A stretch of DNA of 64,000 nucleotides from assembly GCA_013289695.1 (NCBI GenBank), contig JABCZK010000017.1, positions 23,036 to 87,035 on the forward strand, written 5' to 3'. Under the pieces are notes generated by a model. That model worked only from the letters and a program-made list of their open reading frames with translations, searched no databases and was not told where the DNA came from. Of this stretch, positions 27,097 through 37,311 are shown one piece after another. Source of the stretch: Acidobacteriota bacterium (GTDB lineage Bacteria > Acidobacteriota > Terriglobia > Acidiferrales > UBA7541). The position numbers and the translations under genes were made by a program. Position 1 is the stretch's first letter; every line of letters starts with the position of its first letter.

Positions 27097-28527
27097 TTAG
27101 CTATCTGTCGCTTTACCCGCGGGGTCGTGCCATCCCCCGATTCCAGCCGCCAGATGGTTTGCCTCGACCGGTCCCCACGTTCCGGGTTGATAGGGTTGCA
27201 CCGGAACAATGTCGCCTAGAATCGGTTCCACAATCGCCCACGCCGCTTCCACCGCATCCTGCCGCACAAACAGCAGCGAATCGCCTTTCATCGCGTCCGT
27301 GAGCAGCCGCTCGTACGCTTCCATCTCGCCCGTTTCCGATGAAGAGACTGCCGAGAGTTCCGTCTCCATCGTTTGCAGTCTCGGCCCCGGACGTTTCACG
27401 CGCGCGCCGAGGCTCAATGACAAATCGGGCCCCAGACGAAAGCGAAAATAATTCGATCCCGGCGGCAATTTCGTCAGCGGCGGCTGCCGTAGCTTCACTA
27501 AGACTTCGGTCGCCGTCACCGCCAGGCACTTTCCCGCGCGAATCAGGAACGGCACTCCCGCCCACCGCCAGGAATCCACTTCCAGGGAAACGGCCGCATA
27601 CGTTTCCACTTCCGAATTCGGCGCCACGCCCGGCTCCTGGTGATAACCCGTGAATTGTCCACGAACCAGGTTGGTCGGATTGATCGGAGGAATCATGCGG
27701 AAAATCTTCACTTGTTCGTCGCGCAAAGATTCCGGGTACATGCTCGTGGGCGGTTCCATCGCCAGAAAACCCACCACCTGCAGCAGGTGATTTTGAATTA
27801 CGTCGCGAATTGCGCCTGTTTCGTCGTAAAACTTTCCGCGCCCCTGCACGCCGAAAGACTCCGCCATGGTGATTTCCACGCTGTGAACGTAGTTGCGATT
27901 CCAGATCGGCTCCAGAAACGCATTCGCGAACCGGAACAACAGCAGATTTTCCACCGCTTCCTTGCCCAGATAGTGATCAATGCGAAAAATTCCAGACTCG
28001 GGGAAGACGGATTGCAGAATCGCGTTGAGCCGCTGCGCCGATGCCAGGTCGTGGCCAAACGGTTTTTCGATGATTACCCGCGCATCGGTGGCGCAGCCCG
28101 ATTTTCCGAGCGCCTCCACCACCGTGGCGAACAGGCTCGGCGGGATTGCCAGATAGTGCGTGGGACTCTTTGCACCGCCGAGCGCGGCGCATAATTGTTC
28201 GAATGTCTTGGGGTCCTGATAATCGCCATCAATATATTTCAGCAGTCCCACCAGCTTCGCGAACGCGGCTTCATCCACACCGCCGCCGAACGTGGCAATG
28301 CCGTCGCGCGCCCGCCCGCGAAGCTGCTCGATGTTCCAGCCCGCCTTGGCCACGCCAATCACCGGCACGTTCAGGTTTCCGCGCTTGATCATGGCCTGCA
28401 GCGCCGGAAAGATTTTCTTGTGCGCCAGATCGCCTGTCGCGCCGAAGAACACGAGCGCGTCCGACGGCACTTTTGGGCCGGCAATCGTGCGCTTTAGGTC
28501 TACACTTGGAGCGGTTGTGTCAGCCAT
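27097..28527 (-). CDS. zwf: Glucose-6-phosphate 1-dehydrogenase
   Basis: 476 residues. The coenzyme site [18 protein letters not shown] and the active-site signature [15 protein letters not shown] are intact, with [12 protein letters not shown] between them. It makes 6-phosphogluconolactone at the start of the oxidative pentose phosphate pathway. It lies 9 bases after gnd on the same strand, so gnd-zwf is an operon. Confidence 0.96.
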   Translation of the reverse strand: MADTTAPSVDLKRTIAGPKVPSDALVFFGATGDLAHKKIFPALQAMIKRGNLNVPVIGVAKAGWNIEQLRGRARDGIATFGGGVDEAAFAKLVGLLKYIDGDYQDPKTFEQLCAALGGAKSPTHYLAIPPSLFATVVEALGKSGCATDARVIIEKPFGHDLASAQRLNAILQSVFPESGIFRIDHYLGKEAVENLLLFRFANAFLEPIWNRNYVHSVEITMAESFGVQGRGKFYDETGAIRDVIQNHLLQVVGFLAMEPPTSMYPESLRDEQVKIFRMIPPINPTNLVRGQFTGYHQEPGVAPNSEVETYAAVSLEVDSWRWAGVPFLIRAGKCLAVTATEVLVKLRQPPLTKLPPGSNYFRFRLGPDLSLSLGARVKRPGPRLQTMETELSAVSSSETGEMEAYERLLTDAMKGDSLLFVRQDAVEAAWAIVEPILGDIVPVQPYQPGTWGPVEANHLAAGIGGWHDPAGKATDS

Positions 28528-28536
28528 TTCTCGTCC

Positions 28537-29550
28537 TTATGATTTCTTCTCGTGATGCCCGCCGAATTCGAAGCGCATCGCCGAAAGCAACTTGTTCGCG
28601 AAATCCGACTCGCCGCGCGATGTGAACCGCTCGAACAGCGCGCTGGTCAGCACCGGCGCCGGCGTGCCTTCCTCGATCGCCGCCTGAATCGTCCAGCGGC
28701 CCTCGCCGGAATCCGATACACGCCCGGAAAAATCTTCCAGTGTGGGAGACTTGATCAGCGCAATCGCCGTCAGATCCAGCAGCCACGACGCGATTACGCT
28801 GCCCCTCCGCCACACCTCTGTGACATCCGGCAAATTAATGTCGTACATATAATGTTCCGGCGAACGCAGGGGCGTGGTCTCGGCGTCCTGCGTCTGCTTT
28901 ATTTTTCCGACGTTCGCGTGGTGCAGAATATTCAGGCCCTCGGCGTAAGCAGCCATCACGCCGTATTCGATCCCGTTGTGCACCATCTTCACGAAGTGTC
29001 CCGCGCCGGAAGGTCCACAGTGCAAGTAGCCTTCTTCAGCGCTGCCCGCGACTTTCTCGCGTCCCGGCGTGCGCGCGATGTCGCCACGACCCGGAGCCAA
29101 CGATTTGAAAATCGGGTCCAGCTGTTGCACGGTCGCTTTTTCTCCGCCGATCATCATGCAATATCCGCGCTCGAGGCCCCACACGCCGCCGCTGGTGCCC
29201 ACGTCCACATAGTGAATTCCCTTCGCAGCTAATTCTTTCCCGCGACGGATGTCGTCAATGTAATAAGAATTCCCGCCATCAATAAGAATGTCGTCCTTCT
29301 GCAGCTTCGGCGTGAGCTGCGCGAGCGTGCTGTCCACCACTGCCGCCGGCACCATCAGCCATATCGCGCGCGGCTGTTTCAGCTTGGCGATGAAATCATC
29401 CAGCGAACTGCCGCCCTTCGCGCCTTCTTTCGCCAGCGCCTGCACGCTGGCAAGCGACATGTCGAACACCACGCATTCGTGCCCGGCCTTCATCAGCCGC
29501 CGGACCATGTTGGCCCCCATCCTTCCCAATCCAATCATTCCCAATTGCAT
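28537..29550 (-). CDS. gnd: 6-phosphogluconate dehydrogenase (decarboxylating), short type
   Basis: 337 residues, the short GntZ/GndA type usually NAD-linked. Rossmann motif [19 protein letters not shown], substrate segment [17 protein letters not shown], and [19 protein letters not shown] with the catalytic Lys. It forms ribulose 5-phosphate. It lies upstream of zwf, reversing the enzyme order of the pathway. Confidence 0.94.
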   Translation of the reverse strand: MQLGMIGLGRMGANMVRRLMKAGHECVVFDMSLASVQALAKEGAKGGSSLDDFIAKLKQPRAIWLMVPAAVVDSTLAQLTPKLQKDDILIDGGNSYYIDDIRRGKELAAKGIHYVDVGTSGGVWGLERGYCMMIGGEKATVQQLDPIFKSLAPGRGDIARTPGREKVAGSAEEGYLHCGPSGAGHFVKMVHNGIEYGVMAAYAEGLNILHHANVGKIKQTQDAETTPLRSPEHYMYDINLPDVTEVWRRGSVIASWLLDLTAIALIKSPTLEDFSGRVSDSGEGRWTIQAAIEEGTPAPVLTSALFERFTSRGESDFANKLLSAMRFEFGGHHEKKS

Positions 29551-30155
29551 GTTCGAACTCCTCTCTCACGATAGGATTCACGCGGCGTGCATTGAGTCGC
29601 AAATTCGGCCGAGAGTTTTCGTAGCGGCAGCGTTCCGACCGCCATTTGTCGTTGCAGCGCCACCGCTGGTGCGCGTCAGCACTGCGCTCGCTCGCGATTT
29701 CATGGCCTACAACCAGGGAATCTCCGCATTTATTAAGCCACAGTTCGCCTTTCGTGCATAACGCGAATCTCAGCGCCTCGCGCATCGGCCCTTCCGCCAT
29801 TGGTGCACGCTCGCATCTCTGGGAAGTTACGCTTTCAACATAACGGCATGACACCGCCATAAGTTGTGTCCGTATTCGCAGTAGCCTTTGTTCTTGCGCA
29901 GCTCGCAGAAATTCCGCGTGTCATCCCGCGTGTCCTGCACGTGAGTGAAGGGCGCGCGGACTGCAGAAATTCAAGGTTCCACGCTTGACCGTCATAGCAG
30001 AACCGATCGCCGCTGCGCAATCCGAGCTGCCGTCCGCATTCTCGGGCCCGGAGCCTTCGCTAGCCTGCTTGCGCGCGCCGCGAATTTCTCGCTGGCCTGG
30101 TACTGAAATAACCCCGCATTCAGCTGCGGCAAACCGTGTAAAATTCGCATGTCCC
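29551..30155. other. 605-base gap between divergent gnd and ubiE
   Basis: No reading frame here looks like a known protein and no RNA gene or strong hairpin was recognised. It should contain the promoters of the gnd-zwf operon and ubiE, but no convincing sigma70 pair was picked out by eye. Confidence 0.4.
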
Positions 30156-30851
30156 ATGACCATTCCCGCGGAACGCCAGGACACGCGCTTGATGCGCGAG
30201 ATGTTTAACAAGATTGCGCCCAAATACGATTTCATCACGCGCGTCATTTCTTATGGCATGGACGGCCGCTGGAAACGCCTCGGCGTACTGCGCGCCGCCC
30301 TGCCGGAAAACGCGCTGGTCCTTGATCTGGCATCGGGCACCGGCGATTTTTCCCGGCTGGTGCGCGAGCGTTTGCCCGCGGCGCGCTCGGTGGCCGTGGA
30401 CCTTTCGGAGGGAATGTTGCGCGTCGGGCGCCGGCATGGTCTGGAGGAAGCGGTGTGCGCCGACGCCACTGCTCTGCCGTTCGCCTCAGCGTCTTTCGAT
30501 TGCGTCTTCATCGGCTATGGCTTGCGAAATTTTCCGAATCTCAGCGCTGCCGTGCGTGAAATCGAACGCATCACACGGCCCGGCGGAGTCATGGTCAGTC
30601 TCGACTTTTTTCTTCCAACGAATCGCGTGTTCCGCCAGCTTTACTTAGGATTTTTATATGTGCAGGGCGCCTTTTGGGGCACGCTCTTGCACGGGAAGCC
30701 GCGCACTTACACTTACATTCCGGATTCGATCCGCAGCTTCGTCTCCGTGCAAGAATACTCCTCGCTGCTGCAGCGTACGGGATACCACCGCGTGGACGCT
30801 CGCGAGTTTATTTTCGGTGGGATCGGATTGCTCTGGGCAGTGAAACGTTAG
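30156..30851 (+). CDS. ubiE: Demethylmenaquinone/ubiquinone C-methyltransferase
   Basis: 231 residues from ATG 30156. MFNKIAPKYDFITRVISYGM is the UbiE/MenG opening signature, followed by VLDLASGTGDFSRLV and GLRNFPNLSAAVREIERI. It methylates demethylmenaquinone to menaquinone. With no ubiquinone genes seen and an acidobacterial setting, MenG activity is the likelier role. The C-terminus WAVKR is complete. Confidence 0.93.
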   Translation: MTIPAERQDTRLMREMFNKIAPKYDFITRVISYGMDGRWKRLGVLRAALPENALVLDLASGTGDFSRLVRERLPAARSVAVDLSEGMLRVGRRHGLEEAVCADATALPFASASFDCVFIGYGLRNFPNLSAAVREIERITRPGGVMVSLDFFLPTNRVFRQLYLGFLYVQGAFWGTLLHGKPRTYTYIPDSIRSFVSVQEYSSLLQRTGYHRVDAREFIFGGIGLLWAVKR

Positions 30852-30895
30852 TCTGGGCGGCAACATCAATAACTGAGCGCCTGGTGACACCCCTT

Positions 30896-32647
30896 TCAGT
30901 TTTCCAGTCGGTAGCGCGTAGCTGCCAGCCGATACAGCCGGCGCCACACCAGCCGGTTAATCGTCACCACCATCGCCGCCATCAGAATCGTCGCTGCGAG
31001 CAACACGCGCGTATTCCCTGTGTCCGTCGCGTTGCTGATCACTGCTCCCAGCCCGGTGGTCAGATAGGTATGCCCGCGAAATTTGAAATATTCCGCGACG
31101 ATGCTGGCGTTCCACGCTCCGCCTGAGGCCGTCACAAATCCTGTGATCAAGAACGGAAAAATTCCTGGAAGCAGCAATTCCCGCCAACGCTCCGTCGTGC
31201 CGAAACGAAAAACGGAACAGACTTCTTTCAAGTCCGTGGGAATCGCGATCGCGCCCGCGATCACGTTGAAGAGGATGTACCACTGCGTCCCCAATAGCAG
31301 CAGCAGGATTGAACCGATGCCCAAGCCGCCGCCCGCGCGAATCAGCACCAGCAACAGAATCGGAAACAGAGCGGTTGCCGGCACCGACGCCGCCACCTGC
31401 GCGATCGGCTGAGCGATAGCCGAGAGCCTGGGTTTCAGCCCGATCAGGATTCCCACTGGAATGGTCCACAGTCCCGCGAGGAACAGAGTGAAAGCTACGC
31501 GCAGGAATGTCGCGCCCGCGCCCAGGAATATGCTGCGCAATTCCTCGCGCGTCAGGTGCGTCAGCAGCATCGCCATGTTCACGGATGTGTACGCGATCGC
31601 CACGAGCAGAGCGGCCAGCGACAGTCGCGTGAGCCACTGAAAAGCGTTACGCGCCGCGCTACGCGGGCCCACCGTCGCGTGGCTCCGCGCAAAATGCAAG
31701 CTCAGGAATTCGCGTGCGGGCGCCACCGTCAGCCGCGAGAAGAATGGCAAAACCCTGGAGCTGCGCAACAAATCCAGCACCGCCGATCGCGGCGCATCGG
31801 TGGATTCCACTTGCTCGAATTTGAATTTCTCCGCCCAGGCGATCACCGGGCGCCATACCAGCTGGTCAATCACCACGATGATTCCGATCATCACTCCCAT
31901 GCCCCACCAGATGGCGCGCGTGTTTCCGGCGTTCGCGGCGGTCTGAAGGTAGGAACCCAATCCCGGCAGGCGCAAATCGCGATCTCCCAACGTGAACATC
32001 TCGCAGGCCATCAGAAAAAACCATCCGCCTGCCACCGACATCATCGAATTCCACACCAGCCCGATGATCGAATAAGGCAGCTCCATTTGCGTGAATCGTT
32101 GCCACCAACTCCAGCGGTAAATTTCCGCCACCTCGCGCATCTCCTGCGGAATGCTCTTAAGCGACGAATAAAAACTGAACGTCATGTTCCACACTTGCCC
32201 GGTAAAAATCAGCAGAATGGACCCCAGCTCCACGCCCAGTTGTTTGGTCGGAAAAAGAGCCACCATCGCCACCATCACGCCGGGCAGGAAACTGAGCACG
32301 GGAATGGACTGCAGCGTATCCAGCAGCGGCACCATGAACTTTTCCGCGCGCGTGTTGTACGCGGCGACGTATCCATACACCAGCGTGAACGCCAGGCTCA
32401 CCAGGTATGCAGCCGCGATTCGCAGAACGGAAAACATCGCGTACTTCGGCAGCGCACTCGGTTCCAGGTGGATTTCCATCGGCGCGCCCGCCGGCGTCAT
32501 CCAGTAATGCGTCATCGAGAGCACCGCGTAGAAAAACGCCAGCGCCGCGAGCAGGATCGGCAGATCCCGGAGGAGAGAAGGCACGCTGGATGGAATCGTT
32601 CCCCAGGTCAGCGTGCCCGTAGAAGTTTTCTGTGTTTCGCCGGCCAT
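30896..32647 (-). CDS. ABC importer permease, two fused permease domains
   Basis: 583 residues with two complete binding-protein-dependent permease halves. The first (about 20-270) carries EMREVAEIYRWSWWQRFTQM and the second (about 330-580) FKEVCSVFRF-like TDLKEVCSVFRFGTTERWRE, each an EAA coupling loop. It resembles the NitT/TauT/bicarbonate import group. Its ATG overlaps the ATPase stop by one base (TGATG). No substrate-binding protein gene is adjacent. Confidence 0.85.
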   Translation of the reverse strand: MAGETQKTSTGTLTWGTIPSSVPSLLRDLPILLAALAFFYAVLSMTHYWMTPAGAPMEIHLEPSALPKYAMFSVLRIAAAYLVSLAFTLVYGYVAAYNTRAEKFMVPLLDTLQSIPVLSFLPGVMVAMVALFPTKQLGVELGSILLIFTGQVWNMTFSFYSSLKSIPQEMREVAEIYRWSWWQRFTQMELPYSIIGLVWNSMMSVAGGWFFLMACEMFTLGDRDLRLPGLGSYLQTAANAGNTRAIWWGMGVMIGIIVVIDQLVWRPVIAWAEKFKFEQVESTDAPRSAVLDLLRSSRVLPFFSRLTVAPAREFLSLHFARSHATVGPRSAARNAFQWLTRLSLAALLVAIAYTSVNMAMLLTHLTREELRSIFLGAGATFLRVAFTLFLAGLWTIPVGILIGLKPRLSAIAQPIAQVAASVPATALFPILLLVLIRAGGGLGIGSILLLLLGTQWYILFNVIAGAIAIPTDLKEVCSVFRFGTTERWRELLLPGIFPFLITGFVTASGGAWNASIVAEYFKFRGHTYLTTGLGAVISNATDTGNTRVLLAATILMAAMVVTINRLVWRRLYRLAATRYRLEN

Positions 32648-34395
32648 CAGTGCAGGGAAGCACTTTCCGGAGAATTCTCGCCGCGGTGGTCCGGTTGGTG
32701 CAGGTGCACCGTGTCGTCCTCCGCGTCGTAGGTGAAAAGCTCCGCGTAGCGGCCCCAGTTCAGCGCGGTTTCAATCTGCCGCTCCACTTCTACTTGCGCG
32801 AAGCGCTCGTCCAGCAGGTCGCGGAAAAATTCCACCGGCATGGTGTGATTTGTTTTCTTCTCCAGCGCGGATTGAAATTGTTGCAGCAGGGAAACATGCG
32901 CCAGTACAGCCTCGCGAAACAATATTTTCCGCGTGGGTATGTCGGCCCGCGCGAAAGCGCGCCCCTCTTCCGTGATACGCACATCGCCCTCGTGCGCTGT
33001 CGCGAAGCCGAGCAATGTCGCCGCGTCGAGAATCGGCAGCAGGTCGTCGATCTCCAGCAGCAGTTCCTCGGCGATGTGGTACATGTCCTCCTCGCCGCCG
33101 CGATCGTTTAACAGTTCCAGCAAACCTGCGATCCCGCCCGGCCGCGAATGTGGCAACATTTGCGCCGCCGCTTTCTCCTTGTGCTCGGTTTTCGATGGTG
33201 GCGCCAGCTCCAGTTGCGGCTGCGTCATTACTTTGTAGATGTAATCCACGTATAGAACGAATGCTGCGGACTTGCGGTCCCGCGGATGTTGCAGCGGCAC
33301 GCGAAAATCGGCGCGAATCTTCGCGGGATTACGCCCCAGCACGATGATGCGATCCGCCAGCAACACCGCCTCTTCGATATTGTGCGTGACGATGAAAATA
33401 CTTCGCGTGGGAACTTTCTTTGCCAGCCACAGCTCCAGCAGTTCGCCGCGCAGGTTTTCCGCGGTCAGCACGTCTAGCGCGGAAAAAGGCTCGTCCATGA
33501 ATAGAATTTCCGGTTCCACGGCCAGCGCTCGCGCAAACCCCACGCGCTGTTTCATCCCGCCGGATAATTCCTTGGGGTACGCGGATTCGAAACCGTGTAG
33601 CCCCACCGACGCCAGCGCCCGCAGCGCCTTGCGGTGACGTTCGAAATGCGTAATGCCCCGCGCGAGCAAGGGCGCTTCCACGTTTTCCAGCACCGTAAGC
33701 CACGGAAAAAGCGCGAAACTCTGGAACACGATCGCCACATTCGGACGGCACCCGTGCATCGGCTGGCCGTGCCACAAGACTTCTCCCGCCGAAGGCGCCG
33801 CCAGCCCGGATAGAATTCGCAGCAGCGTGGATTTTCCCGAACCGGAAGGGCCCAGCAGCGCGATGATGGTGTTCGGCTCGACGGAAAAATCCACCGGAGC
33901 AATCACCTGAATTTGCCGCCCGTCCGGCTGCTGGTAACTTTTTTCAATTTGCCGCGCCTGAATGATCGGCTCGGTGTCAACGGCCGGGGGCGCGACCTCG
34001 GTCGCCACTTCGCCGGCGTCGGTCACCGCGCAGTACCGCGCTCCTGTTCCGGCCTGCGCTAGTTCGTCCATCAAGCACTGCCAGGCCTCTTCCGGCAGCG
34101 CGTCCAGGAAGTGATTCCGCTCGCCCGGGCTCATCGCTTCGACCACCGCGCGCATTTCCTGCGACGGCAGCGAATGCAACAGCACGTAGGCGTGATAGTA
34201 CGGCAGGTGCACGATCAGCGACGCCGCAAAATCCACCGGCATCGCGTGAAACAACGCTCGCTGTTCGTCGTATGGCTCGCTCAGAAAAAAATCCGCGGCC
34301 GACGTGGGATCAGTCTTTCGCAGCAGCTCGATCGCCGGGCCCCACTGCCGTTGCGCCAGCAGGTTCCGCAGTTTTTGTGTTTCCTGATTATTCAT
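32647..34395 (-). CDS. ABC transporter ATPase with MgtE-N-like and AAA-associated domains
   Basis: 582 residues from ATG 34395. Residues 1-115 are a helical repeat like the MgtE N-domain ([20 protein letters not shown]). The ATPase (about 144-380) has Walker [10 protein letters not shown] at 182-190, signature [16 protein letters not shown] and Walker [16 protein letters not shown]. Residues 410-582 match the AAA-associated C-terminal domain of such ATPases ([20 protein letters not shown]). The extra domains could sense a ligand or control the pump. No strong Shine-Dalgarno fixes the start. Confidence 0.82.
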   Translation of the reverse strand: MNNQETQKLRNLLAQRQWGPAIELLRKTDPTSAADFFLSEPYDEQRALFHAMPVDFAASLIVHLPYYHAYVLLHSLPSQEMRAVVEAMSPGERNHFLDALPEEAWQCLMDELAQAGTGARYCAVTDAGEVATEVAPPAVDTEPIIQARQIEKSYQQPDGRQIQVIAPVDFSVEPNTIIALLGPSGSGKSTLLRILSGLAAPSAGEVLWHGQPMHGCRPNVAIVFQSFALFPWLTVLENVEAPLLARGITHFERHRKALRALASVGLHGFESAYPKELSGGMKQRVGFARALAVEPEILFMDEPFSALDVLTAENLRGELLELWLAKKVPTRSIFIVTHNIEEAVLLADRIIVLGRNPAKIRADFRVPLQHPRDRKSAAFVLYVDYIYKVMTQPQLELAPPSKTEHKEKAAAQMLPHSRPGGIAGLLELLNDRGGEEDMYHIAEELLLEIDDLLPILDAATLLGFATAHEGDVRITEEGRAFARADIPTRKILFREAVLAHVSLLQQFQSALEKKTNHTMPVEFFRDLLDERFAQVEVERQIETALNWGRYAELFTYDAEDDTVHLHQPDHRGENSPESASLH

Positions 34396-34490
34396 TTGCG
34401 CACGCAAGAGCCTACTACGTTTTCGCAAAGACTGCGAAGCCCTGCGAACGACTTGTGCGCGCCAGTGTTACAAAATTGTGACAGCCCACC

Positions 34491-35966
34491 TCAAAACTTT
34501 CGCGACCATTCCTTCGGCCAGCGTTCCACCACTACTTTCTTATCCGTATAAAACTCCACGGCATCGCGCCCCTGCCCGTGCAACACGCCCAGAAAACTGT
34601 CTCGCCACCCGCTGAACGGGAAATACGCCATCGGTGCGGCCACCCCGATATTAATTCCGATGTTGCCGGCCGGCACTTCGTAGCGGAATTTTCTCGCCGC
34701 GGCGCCGCTGCTGGTAAAAATCGAAGCCATATTTCCGAACGGACTGCGCGAGAGCGTTTCGATTCCTTCTTCGAGCGTCCTCGCATGCACCAGACTCAGC
34801 ACCGGCCCGAAGATTTCGGTCGCGGAAAGCGCGCTCGCAGCTGGCACTCCATCCAGCAACGTCGGCTTCAGGAAATTGCCCGCGGACGTAGCGCCGTTTC
34901 CCGCACGGCCATCGAGCAGAAGCCTGGCGCCATCATTCACTCCTGCCGCGATTAAACCCTCAATTCGCTTTTTGCTTTGCGCGGTAATCACCGGACCCAT
35001 CTGCACATCTTTATCCAGGCCATTCCCCACGCGAATCGAACTGGCTACGTTGGCGATTTCCTGCGTGAACTCGTTGCGCGCTTCGCCAACCGTCACTGCC
35101 ACCGACACCGCCAGGCAGCGCTGTCCCGCGCAGCCGAATGCACTGTCGCTGACAATGCGTGTCGTGGTCTGCAAATCCGCGTCCGGCAGAATCAGCACGT
35201 GATTTTTCGCCCCGCCCTGGCACTGCACCCTCTTTCCGAATTTCGCCGCCTGCGCGTAAATATATTTCGCCACCGGTGATGAGCCCACGAAGCTGATCGC
35301 GCGTACCTCGGGATGCTCCAGCAGCGCGTCCACCGCCGCCTTGTCGCCGTGAATCAGATTCAGCACTCCCGGCGGAAATTTCAATGCTTCCATCAACTCG
35401 AAGGCGCGCTGCATCGTCAGCGGGACTTTTTCCGAAGCTTTCAGGATGAAAGTATTGCCGCAGGCAATCGCGTAAGGCAGAAACCAGAACGGTATCATCG
35501 CCGGGAAATTAAAAGGGGTAATCGCCGCCGTCACTCCCAGGGGCTGCCGTATCATCATCTCGTCAATGCCGGAAGCGACGTCTTCCAGGTTATAGCCCTG
35601 CATCAACGTGGGAATCCCGCACGCGACTTCCACGTTCTCAATCGCGCGCCGCAATTCCGCGCGTGATTCGCCCACCGTCTTCCCGTTTTCCTGCGTGCAA
35701 ATTTGCGCTAGTTCCTCCACGTGGTCTTCCAGCAATTGCTTTAGCTTGAACAGATATTGGATGCGGTCCTCGGGAGGCGTGCGGCGCCACGCCGGATAAG
35801 CGGCGGCTGCGGCCGAGACCGCCGCGTTCACGTCCTCCTTTGAAGCAAGCGGCGCGTGCGCCAACTTCTCCCCGGTCGCGGGATTCACCACGTCGCGATA
35901 CTCGGTGGACTTGCTGCCGCTCCATTCTCCCCGGTAGTAATGTTTCAGTTCACGAACGCCGGCCAT
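34491..35966 (-). CDS. mmsA: CoA-acylating methylmalonate-semialdehyde dehydrogenase
   Basis: 491 residues from ATG 35966. Aldehyde dehydrogenase fold with [15 protein letters not shown], the nucleophile Cys in [14 protein letters not shown] and [14 protein letters not shown], the MmsA/IolA subgroup marks. It turns malonate semialdehyde, the last inositol intermediate, into acetyl-CoA (or methylmalonate semialdehyde into propionyl-CoA). Being divergent from iolB, it most probably serves as IolA here. Confidence 0.92.
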   Translation of the reverse strand: MAGVRELKHYYRGEWSGSKSTEYRDVVNPATGEKLAHAPLASKEDVNAAVSAAAAAYPAWRRTPPEDRIQYLFKLKQLLEDHVEELAQICTQENGKTVGESRAELRRAIENVEVACGIPTLMQGYNLEDVASGIDEMMIRQPLGVTAAITPFNFPAMIPFWFLPYAIACGNTFILKASEKVPLTMQRAFELMEALKFPPGVLNLIHGDKAAVDALLEHPEVRAISFVGSSPVAKYIYAQAAKFGKRVQCQGGAKNHVLILPDADLQTTTRIVSDSAFGCAGQRCLAVSVAVTVGEARNEFTQEIANVASSIRVGNGLDKDVQMGPVITAQSKKRIEGLIAAGVNDGARLLLDGRAGNGATSAGNFLKPTLLDGVPAASALSATEIFGPVLSLVHARTLEEGIETLSRSPFGNMASIFTSSGAAARKFRYEVPAGNIGINIGVAAPMAYFPFSGWRDSFLGVLHGQGRDAVEFYTDKKVVVERWPKEWSRKF

Positions 35967-36016
35967 GTGGAATATCCCTCTCTCGTGCACGACGCCCGCC
36001 CAAAACATGCTCGCAA

Positions 36017-36045
36017 TTGACAACCGGGCGTTCCTTTGCCATAGT
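36017..36045 (+). promoter_or_regulatory. iolB promoter
   Basis: TTGACA (36017-36022), 17 bases, CATAGT (36040-36045). The 5' leader would be about 64 bases. CGGTTAGA (36053-36060) follows at the expected transcription start and equals one arm of the palindrome in the TonB receptor leader at 53068-53087. Confidence 0.55.
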
Positions 36046-36115
36046 CTCAAAGCGGTTAGACAAATACAATACCCGAGGGGCATATCGCTTGGCTGCGCAC
36101 AGCCGAGGAGAAAAC

Positions 36116-36964
36116 TTGAGCGAGACTGGCTTTCTCGTCCATTCCGTCAACTTGCCAGAGCGAGCTACAGGTGAGCTCCTGTCTTTGCCTCGCCAGCAAG
36201 CCGGATGGGAATGGATGAGTCTCTTTGTCCGCCGTTTGCAGCCGGGTGACGTCTATCGCGCGCGTACCGACCACGAGGAAGCAGCCTTCGTCCTGCTCGG
36301 CGGAACGTGCCAGGTGGATTGGGGCCAGGGCGCCACACGAATCGGAAAGCGCAAAAATGTTTTCGACGGTTTGCCGTACACGCTCTATCTGCCCACCGCA
36401 AGCCAAGCGTTTTTCACCGCGGAGACCACTTGTGAAATCGCGGAATGCCGCGCGCCGTCCGAAGCCCGCCTGCAACCTAAATTGATCACGCCCAGCGACG
36501 TCGTGAGCGGTCTGCGCGGCGGCGGAAACGCCTCGCGCCAAATTGTGGACATCATCACGCCCGCATTTCCAGCGGATAAGCTGATGGCGATTGAAGTTTA
36601 TACGCCCGGCGGGAATTGGTCGAGTTATCCTCCGCACAAGCACGACGTGCACAATCCGCCCGCCGAGGTGGATCTGGACGAAATTTATTACTACCGCCTG
36701 CGCGAGGCAGATGGATTCGCCATGCAGCATCTCTACTCCGGCAAGCATGGCGCCGATCAAACTCTGAAAGTCAAAGATGGCGATACCGTGCTGGTACACA
36801 GCGGCTTTCATCCGGTAGTCGCCGGGCCGGGCTACGACATTTACTATCTGAATTTTCTTGCGGGCTCTGCCCGGGCCTTGGCCGTCACCGAAGATCCCCA
36901 GCATGTGTGGATCCGCTCCACCTGGAAGGACACCGACCCTCGCTTGCCGCTCGTGAGGGAATAG
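36116..36964 (+). CDS. iolB: 5-deoxy-glucuronate isomerase
   Basis: 282 residues. The start is TTG 36116, preceded by GAGGAG at 5 bases, and no ATG fits the family N-terminus ([20 protein letters not shown]). The cupin core has [20 protein letters not shown] with the metal His and Glu residues, then [14 protein letters not shown] and [20 protein letters not shown]. It isomerises 5-deoxy-glucuronate to 5-dehydro-2-deoxy-gluconate, the substrate of IolC, which is missing nearby. Confidence 0.92.
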   Translation: MSETGFLVHSVNLPERATGELLSLPRQQAGWEWMSLFVRRLQPGDVYRARTDHEEAAFVLLGGTCQVDWGQGATRIGKRKNVFDGLPYTLYLPTASQAFFTAETTCEIAECRAPSEARLQPKLITPSDVVSGLRGGGNASRQIVDIITPAFPADKLMAIEVYTPGGNWSSYPPHKHDVHNPPAEVDLDEIYYYRLREADGFAMQHLYSGKHGADQTLKVKDGDTVLVHSGFHPVVAGPGYDIYYLNFLAGSARALAVTEDPQHVWIRSTWKDTDPRLPLVRE

Positions 36965-37311
36965 TCGCGCCGGAAAAGGAAACCCATGCGGATGTCCTGC
37001 GGCCGGAGCGATGGCGAACCCACCAACCAAGGAAGCCAAATGCCGCGGAAGTACGCGGCGCTCGACCGGACTGCCGCCGGAACTATCTATTATAATCGCT
37101 TAGAATACGGCCGCCTGTTGCGCGACTTCTGCGCCGAATTGCGCCCGTGTGTTGGTTTGCTGCTCGCTAAGGCCAAGCCGCACAGCCGCGCTTTCCCTGG
37201 CGTCCCCAGCCGATTCTCTGTATCTCGGGCTTTCCTTTCTCTGGTGCAAGTACGAAAATCGTGCCATAAGCAAGTCAGAGGCGCCACACCATTCAGAAGG
37301 GGCATCGCCTA
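36965..37311 (+). other. Gap between iolB and iolD
   Basis: No gene recognised. A TATAAT at 37091-37096 could be a -10 box but lacks a matching -35 at the right distance. iolD may be read through from iolB or have its own promoter here. Confidence 0.35.
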
